From Mytilus trossulus (lineage: Eukaryota > Mollusca > Bivalvia > Mytilida > Mytilidae): 64,000 nucleotides of DNA. The stretch covers positions 65,718,457 to 65,782,456 of the forward strand of contig NC_086374.1 in assembly GCF_036588685.1 (NCBI RefSeq), read 5' to 3'. Both the position numbers and the translations under genes were made by a program. Positions within the stretch are counted from its first letter, which is position 1; the number at the start of each line of letters is the position of its first letter. Below, piece by piece: positions 35,329 to 45,625 of the stretch. Under the pieces are notes generated by a model that was not told the DNA's origin, searched no databases, and saw only the letters and a program-made list of their open reading frames with translations.

Positions 35329-35366
35329 AACATGAAGGAAATGGTCAAAATATATTCAATATATAG

Positions 35367-36530
35367 AGGATTCCCCACGTTCGATACTAGAAAAAAATCA
35401 ATAAGTATACGAACGACTGATGAATCTAATGTAGACAAAACTTGCTTTCTGGTATAAAGAAATTATTAGCAAGTTCGCAAAGTTTAAGATAAGGTTTCTT
35501 GATACTCATCCCTTGTAATTTATATGAGTTTGGACCGAAACAAAAAAAGATTTTAAGACGAACAATATATGTGCACAGGTGAATACGTAACACAAGTAAC
35601 TAAATGTAAATAAATTCCACAGTAATTCAGTGATGAATATAAATTCAAAAAAGAATTAAGAAAAGTGCCGATTTTTATATAGTTTTTATCCATATTTTAT
35701 TGTAGTGAAGCTTTGTGCATAGGCAAAAAAAAACACAAAATAAGTGTATGGGTATACATGTATATAATACATTCCATTCCAAACAAATACACATAGGCTT
35801 ATACAAGGCAAGATTTTTTTTTACAAATCATACAAAATACATATACAAATATGTCATGGTTTCTTCCCATTGTAATTCGTCAAATACATTCACTTAAAAA
35901 AACCTAATTTATATCATTTAACTTACATTAGATATGTTGGTGAAATGTTCACAATAATATGATTTTGATAAAAATAAAAGTAGTTTTCCGGTGTTAAAAT
36001 CTAGTAAGTTATAATATTCGTGAGAGACAAACCATGATCTGACTGTTTTGAATGCCACCATTGATACCGGGAATTTTTTTTTCTTTCTCGTAACATAAAC
36101 AGTTTATCAGAGACTATTTCAGTAAAATATGAAACACATATGATTTCACCAGATTTTTTAACACTTTTATCTTTTTAAGGAAAAAAAAACCATTCCAGGA
36201 CATAAGAGAAGCAAGGAATGTATATTATGCATATACTATATTATGAAGTAAAATCGTCTTTCTATACAACGATAACCATAACATTAATGTTCCTATAAAA
36301 AAACAATGTTCCGAAGAATTTCTTTCGCATATGAAGCCGGTAAAAAGGTACGTCCAGCAGAAGTTCAAATGAATTTATTTTAGATTTTCAATAAGAAAAA
36401 TTCAATGAACAGTTTATGTTTATAAAAGTCAGAGAAAAACACGTTTTTTTAACATTATATCGTGAATTGTTCTGTCCCAAGTCAGGAAAATAGTAGTTGT
36501 TATCGTATAGTTCGTTTCTGTGTGTGTTGC
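35367..36530. other. Intergenic AT-rich stretch
   Basis: No exon, tandem repeat or terminal inverted repeat is recognisable apart from a short dispersed-repeat piece near 36470-36530 (CCCAAGTCAGGAAAATAG). Polyadenylation signals for the upstream gene cannot be assigned with confidence, since AATAAA-like words are common in such AT-rich DNA. Confidence 0.4.
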
Positions 36531-36695
36531 ATTTAATGAATGGCTATTAATTATTTTGAATTTATTGAACCATAAAATTAATTTTTGACTCTTCACATTG
36601 AATAAACCGCGAAGCGGATTATGTAAAATGTGAAGCGTCAAAAACTAATTTTATGGGTCTATAAATTCAAAATAAATTATTGCCATTCATTATAA
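36531..36695. mobile_element. Foldback element, near-perfect palindrome of about 165 bp
   Basis: The left arm (TAATGAATGG, then ATTTTGAATTTATTGAACC, then TAAAATTAATTTTTGAC, then CTTCACATT) is matched by the reverse complement of the right arm with few differences. The symmetry centre is CCGCGAAGCGG at about 36608. It is non-coding. It has interrupted another dispersed repeat, pieces of which lie at 36465-36530 and 36890-37025 and whose relative is at 45900-46140. Confidence 0.85.
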
Positions 36696-37709
36696 ATCAA
36701 TTTCTTTCAAAAATATGGCTGTAAGAAATTTTTATATTATTTATATTTACAATCACAACGTTCGTACACACATGTTGGCGTATGAATTCACAACGTCAGA
36801 GTGGGCGTGTCGCCATAAAAATTAACAACATTGATAATAAAACTAATACCTTTAACCAATCAGAAGACAGTAAATACACCAAATTTATTTATTGTCGTTC
36901 GTTTTTGTTGCGCTTCAGTGTTTCTGTTGTGTCTTTGTTTTCCTCGGTTTTAGTTTGTAACCCGAATTTGTTTTCTCTCAATCGATTTATGACTTTTGAA
37001 CAGCGTTATATTACTGTTGCCATTATTTAACACAATAAAGTATATATGCACACATATTACTATACATTTGTATTAATCTTAAGAAATCCATGACGGTTAT
37101 TAAAGAGTCCCTTAGATTTTATAAAGTTCGCATAAAGGCATAAAAATAACACTTTATTTCGGCTATTGTTTCCTTCTCTGATAAATTTTTCAAATCAGTT
37201 ATTTTCATCAATTGCAAACAACAAACGTGTGAAGTACATCTGCCTGAAATTCAAATAAAATGTATTTAATAAGATCAAATTTTGAATGATTTTCAGTGAC
37301 TATTTTTCATTGATGCAAATTACAATTCAGAAAGAAAATAATTTATCTTGAAATGAAACATTTAATCCTGAAACATGATACTACAGGAAAGTAATCTTTT
37401 CTTAATTTCCTAATAATCATGAAAGTCACCGAAGCTTAATTTATAATATATAAGTTCATTAAATATTACCATACGTTTATCATAGAAACAAATGTTTTCT
37501 ATTAAGATGGAACAATATTGAGGTTTGGATACCTTCCAAATATTATTTTTATTTTTTTTATGAGGAAGCATAAATATTTATCAAAGGCACCAGGATTATA
37601 ATTTAATACGCCAGACGCGCGTTTCGTCTACATAAGACTCATCAGTGACGCTCATATCAACTAGTTGTAAAGCCAAACAAGTACAAAGTTTAAGAGCATT
37701 AAGTACCCA

Positions 37710-38514
37710 AACTAGAGGCTCTAAAGAGCCTGTGTCGCTCACCTTGGTTTATGTGAATTAAACAAAGGAAGCAGACAGTTCATGACAAAATTGTGTTTAG
37801 GTGATTGGGATGTGTTTGTACATTTTACTTTACTGACCATTCTTGCTGCTTACAATTATCTCTATCTATAATGAACTTGTCCGTGTAGTTTCAGTGGAAA
37901 ATGTTAGTAAAAATTTACAAATTTTATGAAAATTGTTAAAAATTGATTATAAAGGACAATAACTTCTTAGGGGGTCAATTGACCATTTTGGTCATTTTGA
38001 CTTATTTTTGAGTCTGAAATTGCTGTACATTATTGCTGTTTACAGTTTATCTCTATCTATAATAATATTCAAGATAATATCCAAAAATAGAAAAAAATCC
38101 TGAAAATTACCAATTCAGGGGCAGCAACCTAACAACGGGTTGTCCCATTCATCTTAAAATTACAGGGCAGATAGATCTTGACCAGATGAACAATTTTACC
38201 CATTGTCAGATTTGCTCTAAATGCTTTGGTTTTTGAGTAATAACCAAAAACTGCATTTAACCTCCATGTTCTATTTTTAGCCGTGGCGGCCATTTTAGTT
38301 GGTTGGCCAGGTAAAAAACACTATTTTTAACTTGATACATCAATGATGATTGTGGCCAAGTTTGGTTTAATTTGGCCCAGTAGTTTCAGAGGAGAAGATT
38401 TTTGTAAAAGTTAACGACGACGGACGCAGGACGACGACGACGGCGACGACGACGCCGGACGCCGGACGCCAAGTGATGAGAAAACTCACTTGGCCTTTTG
38501 GCCAGGTGAGCTAA
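37710..38514 (+). mobile_element. T1 element, single-core copy, (GAC)n type
   Basis: The left end has a perfect hairpin AGGCTCTAAAGAGCCT (37716-37731) followed by GCTCACCT. The right end has a TTGGCC...GGCCAGG hairpin overlapping AGGTGAGC (38504-38511) and ends CTAA. A microsatellite of GACGACGACG type precedes the right end. The element sits inside a reversed R1-type repeat. Subterminal inverted repeats, terminal hairpins and lack of a clear target duplication recall Helentron-derived non-autonomous elements (inference). Confidence 0.8.
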
Positions 38515-38762
38515 AAATGAATACGCCAAATCTTAAAAGGGAACGGTTTCTTTATCAATATAGCATATGTCATTTGAAGTAAAAAGCCGATATTATTCTG
38601 ACACTTTTAAATTATGCCTTTCGAATCCATAAGAAGAATGTTATCTCTACAAAGAAATTTAATACGAAAATCAATGAAGATCATTAAAGTTTTATAAAAT
38701 AATAGGAATCAGCATTAAAGATACACAGAAAACGCAGACATTTTGGCAGAACGACGAAAACC

Positions 38763-41700
38763 ATGAACAAGTTAACGATCTTAGTTCTTTCAGCTTTGAC
38801 AATGTTAACACTTAGTCAGATACATGAGGATACGGTAGAAAATGACAAAAGTAAGTATGGGTGTTCATAGGTACCACTGGTTGAAAATTGTTTTAATTAA
38901 TATATTTGTGACTTAATTTTCAGCAACGTTTTCTCATTAGAGAAAATACTTGAAAGAAAGTTTAATCAAATTTTGATGTATATATAAAAGAGATTTAGAA
39001 ATGTTTATGAAACTAATAATTTGATTGAATGTTTTTTTCTGGATTTAGATCTGTTTATGATGTACCAATTTATAGGTTTGGTATCTTTGATTAGTTTTCA
39101 TTTGATTAAGCCACAACATAGGACCGACATGATTGTCATATTCTACACATTATTGTTGTAGAAGGATACAGAGACTGTATTGAAGAGTGCAAGGAAGAAA
39201 ATATGAATCCGGGGGATTTGGAATTTGGTATGTTTATATAAGACGAACCAATGACGTTCGAATCAAAATAGTTATAAAGCCAAACAAGTACAAGGTTGAA
39301 GAGCATTCAGGACCCATAATTCAAAAAATGTTGTACCAAATACGGCTAAGGTAATATAGGCATAGGATATGAAAATCCTTAGCTTTTCTGAAAATTTAAA
39401 GTTTTGTTCGCAGGAAATTTATAAAAAATACCATATAATTGATATTCATGTCAACACCGAAGTACTGACTACTGGGCTAGGATATCAAAACTTTGAATGT
39501 GATCTAAATGAGAGTTTCTTGTTCTTTTGTATAAGTAATTTTCTTTGGCTTAAACGGTCAAGGTTTCCAGGAGAATAGCACATACGAATTTTGTTTGACA
39601 AAAAACCCTGTATATACTAGTACTTCATTCGAAGATTTGTTTATATTGTGTTGAAATGTAGTGATAAAACTTTAAAAACAGAAATGTTTAAGTGTATACC
39701 TAGATTGGCATTTCATAAAGTACCCACAGTTAAATATTAGAAAACGGGTTAATCAAGTAATTTTCGGCATCTAGCTTAAAACATGAACATTATGTTTGGG
39801 CTGGTTACACATGTAATTTGGTTATGTTTGGACGTCTGGCAGAAAGGCGGACGGATTGAGTTCAGCAGCAATATTGCAAATATGTGAAAACTGTGACCTT
39901 TTATTGTTGAATTGTATGAGGAATTTTATCTCAAATTATCAGACTTCGAAATAAGACATTTTTCAGTAAAAAGATTGAAAGATAGAAATAGGTTTGTGTT
40001 ATCAACTCTTCTTACAGTGCTTAGACCAGAACCCTGAAACGTCATTGAACGATTTCAAGTATGTTTAAATTATGCACATCATATTAGGAAACTGTTAGAG
40101 GAATTTTGATATTTGACATATCAGATATTCAACTGTCCAGTATAGATTATATTTTTAATGTGTGTTTAACGCCACTTTTAAGCAGCGGTTTTGAGCTATA
40201 TCGTGGCGGAGAGTTTTTATTGGTGGAGAAAACTTATGATATTCGATAGGATAACTGAAAACACTAGTCAATTATGATTGGAGTCGAGTGCACCCGCAAG
40301 AGCGGGGTTCGAGCTCACAACCTCAGTGTTGACTGGCTACTAGTGATAATAGTAGTTACTACTTATGTGTTGCACTTTGTAAATACATCTGTTTCTGAAA
40401 ACCCTCCTCTTTTGGGGAGTAATTGAATATTCATAGAAAATTAATTTTGTTAATATACTGGTTCCCTGTTATGCTCATTGTGTTCCATATCGCAGAGACA
40501 GAACTGGGGAATGTTACCAGTAAATAAACACGTGCATATTGTTTACAATGAAATCTGTGGTAACCTTTCATTCGAGGTAGGGGTAGTTAAGAAAATTAGT
40601 GTAAGTTTAAACTTTGAGAAGTTCAGGGCATTTAAACGTTAAAAATATGCCGCACAGCCCTATATTTTGACCTTTGAAAAAAATTGTGGTGCAAATGAAC
40701 TTTCTAGGATAAGATTTTTTTCAAATCTTCATAGCAAAAGTGGTACAGTTTATGTCGTTAAAGGAGTTCCTATAGGAAATTGCATTGTCAATATTTACAG
40801 AAATGCAACCTATAACACTCTGCAACCGCGGCCCCCTGTCAAGTAAAAAGCATTCTCTTTTGTTCAAGTAGCATTCTTTGAAACCCGGCTATTGAAATCT
40901 GTGATCTTTTTAATTTTTTTAGGAAACCCCGAGAGGGAAGAAAGTCTTAAGTATCTAGAAGAATGCATAAAGGAAAGATGTTTGCAAAATTTGTATGTAT
41001 CACGTTTCTTACATTTTAAGATTCACTTACGGCCTTCAGCAAAGAACAAAAATTTTAGCGTGTGTCAAGCGTTATATACAACCTCCGTCACAACAAAACG
41101 TTAAACAACCAGATGAAACAACCGGACTGACTAAATCTCGGCATTACCTGGGGAAATGGTACAACAACACAAGACAAGAAAAGACTGCACAAAAAATAAA
41201 CGAAAAGCAAAATTGTAAATCTTCAACCAAAGAAATCTACTGAATTACAGCGTCCTGGCTAGTTCAGGTGCATCCACAGTTATTTAGGATTAAACATATA
41301 AGACCTCCTTCTTCAAATTTAACATTGGACGTGCAGTAATGAAACAGCATAGTATAAGAACATACTTTAGAAAATTTGTTAAAAAGGGCTTGATCAGATC
41401 AATTCAAAGTACAAAATACAACTAAAAGAACACTTTAATTGCGAAGTACTTGACATCTGATATTACTCGCCGTTATGGAAAGCTATTTCAAAGATAATAA
41501 CAATCAATAAAAAATCATATATTAAAGACAAAATATGAATCGGTGCACTTCAAATGGATTTAACGTATAGACGTTATAAACCGTCTAGAATACGTAATGC
41601 CAAATTATAATTATCGACAGGATGCAATACTTTAACATTTGTTTATGTAAAGCAATGCAATTTAGTTTTAATTTATTGATATGAAGATCAATGTTACGAC

Positions 41701-42311
41701 CAATAAAAAGAGTGTTTATAAAGATCTAATGATAATGTTTAATTGATAGCATATGCGAGTAGGTTTACTCAAGGAAATATATGCTTTCATGAATTGTATC
41801 TTAATTAACAGGCCCAAAACAAGTAAAACCCTTTTAATTACTTATCGCTATTGAAATATTTTATTATGGAACTACTCGTAGTATTAACTGATTTATTTGT
41901 ATGTTATTTTATTTGTTTTAATTAAGATCTCTATAAAATGAGAGGTAAATCTATTAAATACCGTATAGCGGGTTATTTTCGCGGGTGTAAAATTTCGCAA
42001 TTTTTATTGAATAACATATACGTAATATTTTGGCGGTTATTATTTTGGCGGATTCGAATTTTTATCTATACCTTTACATGTGCACTTTTAAATTCGCGGA
42101 ATTTATTTTGGCAATTTTGTTCTATCCGCGAAAATAAGCGAAAATTTACACCCCGCGAAAATAACGGTAATGAATATATGCAAACTATTATTTTTTCAGA
42201 ATGGGAAATAAGTTTAACCTTGATCCGAACTACTATCGTAATAGCCCTGACGCACTACACCGTCAGTCTACAGACTTTGACTTATTGAATGATGATGGTC
42301 AAGATTTTTGA
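38763..42311 (+). CDS. Small secreted protein with two cysteine pairs, 4 exons
   Basis: I do not recognise this protein. Exons 38763-38850, 39162-39227, 40923-40992 and 42200-42311 join in phases 1, 1 and 2 with GT-AG introns, giving 336 nt and 111 residues. Residues 1-18 (MNKLTILVLSALTMLTLS) form a typical signal peptide. The mature part is acidic. It holds DCIEEC (C-x3-C) and ECIKERC (C-x4-C), separated by about 27 residues rich in E, N and P, so a disulfide-stapled helical hairpin is plausible (inference). The tail is hydrophilic and ends LNDDGQDF. Small cysteine-hairpin secretory peptides include defence, venom and matrix proteins, but nothing here allows a choice. Exon 4 lies 30 bp after a MITE. 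If exon 3 were not spliced at 40992 it would read on to a stop at 41104; the good donor GTATGT and the strong acceptor before exon 4 favour splicing. The least certain part is exon 4. Confidence 0.65.
40155..40350 (+). repeat. SINE-like dispersed repeat in intron 2 of the small secreted gene
   Basis: It contains AACGCCACTTTTAAGCAGCG, GTCGAGTGCACCCGC and a B-box-like GGGGTTCGAGCTC followed by ACAACCTCAGTGTTGAC. I recognise the wording as a repeat common in bivalves. A Pol III head is not demonstrable, since no A-box is evident. Confidence 0.5.
41959..42169. mobile_element. MITE with TA flanks, directly upstream of exon 4 of the small secreted gene
   Basis: The left end TACCGTATAGCGGGTTATTT and the reverse complement of the right end (TACCGTTATTTTCGCGGGG) share a GTTATTTTCGCGGG-TGTAAA core; the left end carries an extra seven to eight bases. 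Outer TA dinucleotides on both sides fit a Tc1/mariner-type target. The element is enriched in CGCG words and has no coding capacity. Confidence 0.8.
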
Positions 42312-42615
42312 TTGAATTTTGCATTTTGTTTGATTTCAAATGAACCATTTCTACTGTCATATTTGTCATCATTTATGCTACTAGTTTCTTTTGAAAAGTC
42401 AAAGAAATTTATTAGACAGTTGGTTTTCCTGTTTGGATGGTTTTACACTAGTAGTTTTTGTGCCCTTTTAAACTTGTTGTTCGGTGTGAGTCAAAGCTCC
42501 GTGTTGATGGCAATATCCTGACCTATAATGGTTTACTTTTGTAAATTGTTACTTTTTCACTTGGATGGATAGTTGTCTCATTGGCAATCATACTTCATCT
42601 TCCTATATCTATCAG

Positions 42616-43065
42616 TAGAGTATATGGAAAAGAAGATATCAAATACAAATTTAATTTGGAATATTTGTATATATTTATCTAGCAAGTTCACTTATATTTA
42701 TTTTTTATTTTGTATATGAAATTTTTTCATTGTTTCTTTCATGTTAAGGGATGTGGATGGAGCCATACATGTCCCGTTTAAAATAGTTTGAACAATAAAT
42801 GATCAATCATTTTAAATTGTTTGTATTATAAGTCATATGAAACTTAAACTTAAAAGGCCAAATTTCTCTATAAAACAAATGTGCATGGACTTTCTTATAA
42901 AAAGAAAATTTCTCATCTTATCTTAATAGAATAAAAAACATACTGCTATTGCGTACTTACAAAGGTCAGAGGCTCCTGACTGGGATAACAAACGCATAAC
43001 ACAATACGTACAGTAAAAAACAGACTATATTGAATGCATCTATCCCATCGAACTAGAGATAAAGG
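42616..43065. other. Intergenic stretch without clear features
   Basis: AT-rich sequence after the R2 copy. A reversed repeat piece near 42955-43060 (GGTCAGAGGCTCCTGACTGG) belongs to the tail region that precedes the R4 end at 43066. Confidence 0.4.
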
Positions 43066-43285
43066 ATAGAAAAGAGGGACGAAAGATACCAAAGGGACAG
43101 TCAAACTCATAAATCTAAAACAAACTGACAACGCCATGGCTTAAAATGAAAAAGACAAACAGAAAAACAATAGTACACATGACACAACATAGAAAACTAA
43201 GGAATAAACAACACGAACCCCACCAAAAACTAGGGGTTATCTCAGGTGCTCCGCAAGGGTAAGCAGATCCTGCTCCACATGTGGC
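43066..43285 (-). repeat. R4 retroelement 3' end, truncated
   Basis: Starts with GAGGGACGAAAGATACC on the plus strand and runs to the CAGATCCTGCTCCACATGTG word, collinear with 27310-27540. No RT-coding part is attached. Confidence 0.78.
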
Positions 43286-43544
43286 ACATGTTCAAAATAA
43301 ATTGAATAAGAATAACAAAAAGTTTCCTTTATTGAACATAAACACAGTTTAAGATTTTTTTCATTGTAATCAGAATGTAATCATAAAGTAATCAGGATTA
43401 CAGGGTATTTTGAAAAGTAATTGATTAAATTAAATTACATGTAATCAGATTTTTGGCTAATTAATGATTACAATGATTACTTGAAAAATTGTAATCAATT
43501 ACATCTGATTAACGATTACAATTACAATTACCCCAACTCTGCAA

Positions 43545-45230
43545 TTAAGTCAGCCTCATATCTTGACTTACATCTGGAAATTGACAATGAGGGTCGGTAG
43601 AAAACAAAACTTTACGAGACAAGAGTGCACGCACTGAAATGTCTCGCCTTTTTTACTAATCCTTGATACTATCTTGAAACACCTAAATATAAAGCTTTAT
43701 TACAACTCTCACATAAACTCAACATTAACCAAGAAAATGAAACATTGATCAATGAACCATGAAAATGAGGTCAATGTCAGATGAACCATGCCAGGCAGAC
43801 ATGTACAGCTAACAATTCTTTAATACAACAAATATAGTTGACTTATTGCTTATAGATAAAGAAAAACAGACCAAAACACAAACACTTAAAACTTGGCAAT
43901 GGACCGTGAAAATGAGGTCAAGGTCGAATAAAACCTGCGTAACCGACATATAGATCATAAAATATTTCCATACACCAAATATAGTTAACCTAATGCATAA
44001 AGTATAAGAAAAATAGACCAAAACTAAAAAACTTAACTTTGACCAATGAACCATATAAATTAGGTCAAGGTCAGATGACACCTGTCAGTTAGACATGTAC
44101 ACCTTACAATCATTCCATACACCAATTATAGTAGACCTATTGCATATAGTATAAGAAAAACAGACCAAAACACACAATCCTAACTATAACCACTGAACCA
44201 AGAAAATGAGGTCAAGGTCAGATGACACCTGCCAGTTGGACATGTACACCTTACAGTCCTTCCATACACTGAATATACTAGAACTATTGCTTATAGTATC
44301 TGAGATATGGACTTGACCACCAAAACTTAACCTTGTTCACTGATCCATGAAATGAGGTCGAGGTCAAGTGAAAATGGTCTGACAAGCAAGATGACCTTGC
44401 AAGGTACGCACATACCAGATATAGTTATCCAATTACTTATAATAAGAGAAAATTCAACATTACAAAAAATCTTTTTTTTCAAGTAGTCACTGAACCATGA
44501 AAATGAGGTCAAGGACATTGGACATGTGACTGACGGAAAGTTCGTGACATGAGGAATCTATATACAAAGTATGAAGCATCCAGGTCTTCTACCTTCTAAA
44601 ATATTAAGCTTTTAAGAAGTGAGCTAACACCGCCGCCGCCGCCGCCGCCGGATCACTATCCCTATGTCGAGCTTTCAAAACAAAAGTTGCAGGCTCGACA
44701 AAAAGAGATGATTTCAGCTTTCCAATTGTGACTTTCCTTTCTAAGAAGCAACATTACAGCAGCACCTGCATACGGGGTATATATCTCCCAATTGATACGA
44801 TATTCCCGTGCTTGTGTTGCATTTCATGATTTTCTTGATAGAGGGTTGCTGCTCACAAGGAAACTATGAAACTTAAATTTTACGGACGCCATCACGAGTT
44901 GGTTGACCGTTATGGAATAAACGTTTTACAAATGATATCTGATATGTTCCTTACGTCGTAACTACAATCCCCTTCCCTTTCATGAATGTGATCTATCGAA
45001 TAAGACTATTAACCGGGTTTGTTATAAAATGAGCAACTCGACGGGTACCACATGTGGAACAGAATCTGCTTAATTTCAGAAGCACCTGAGATCACCCCCA
45101 GTTTTCGGTGTGTCATGTGTATTATTGTTTGTGTGGTTGTCTTTTTCATTTTTAGAGATGGAGTTGTCAGTTTATTTTCGATTTATGAGTTTGACTGTCC
45201 CTCTGGTATCTTTCGTCCCTCTTGTACCAG
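43545..45230 (+). pseudogene. R4 retroelement copy interrupted by a T2 element
   Basis: The left piece 43545-43618 (TCATATCTTGACTTACATCT, TTGACAATGAGGGTC, AACTTTACGA) and the right piece from 44700 (AAAAGAGATGATTTCAGC onward) are adjacent in the uninterrupted minus-strand copy at 27895-27995. The right piece encodes broken RT C-terminal segments (RDDFSFPIV, AYGVYISQLIRYSRAC, LDRGLLLTRKL) with frameshifts, followed by the 3' region ending TTTCGTCCCTCTTG at about 45225. Confidence 0.85.
43618..44699 (+). mobile_element. T2 element with 147-bp tandem core and (CCG)n tract
   Basis: The left end has the hairpin AGTGCACGCACT (43624-43635). Six core units follow: the landmark GAACCATGAAAATGAGG or its variants begins at 43754, 43901, 44048, 44195, 44342 and 44492, that is, four consecutive gaps of 147 and one of 150. 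A (CCG)n run (44630-44651) precedes a right-end hairpin GTCGAGC...GCTCGAC (44666-44699). No transposase is encoded. The organisation of left flank, tandem core, microsatellite and right flank resembles the pearl-type elements described from oysters (family resemblance from memory). Confidence 0.88.
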
Positions 45231-45339
45231 AATCCGAGTCCGATGTCAGAATAGGTAACAAAAGAAAATAAACAAAATGACAATAATACATAAATAACAA
45301 CAGACTGCTAGCATTGCATGTTGAATTCCACATGTGGCA

Positions 45340-45625
45340 TTAGATTAGACTATTGACCTACCGAATTAGACTATTTGCCGGATTTGTAATCACATAAGCA
45401 ACACGACGGGTGCCGCATGTGGAGCAGGATCTGCTTACCCTTCCGGAGCACCTGAGATCATCCCTAGTTTTTGTGGGGTTCGTGTTGTTTATTTTTTAGT
45501 TTTCTATGTTGTGTCATGTGTACTATTGTTTTTCTGTTTGTCTTTTTCATTTTTAGCCATGGCGTTGTCAGTTTGTTTTAGATTTACGAGTTTGACTGTC
45601 CCTTTGGTATCTTTCGTCCCTCTTT
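45340..45625 (+). repeat. R4 retroelement 3' end
   Basis: Collinear with 44995-45230, from TTGAATTCCACATGTGG to TTTCGTCCCTCTTTG. It lies right behind the interrupted copy, separated by about 100 bp that resemble the R3-type tail (AATACATAAATAACAACAG). Confidence 0.75.

Noticed and set aside
35329-35366. Alternative last exon of the three-module gene
   Set aside because: Its acceptor ATTTTTAG is usable and in phase, but the upstream acceptor at 35290 also is; sequence alone cannot decide, so only the first was listed.
40892-41104. Read-through version of exon 3 of the small secreted gene, ending at 41104
   Set aside because: A good donor GTATGT follows the second cysteine pair, and a strong acceptor at 42199 continues the frame for 37 codons; read-through remains possible as an isoform.
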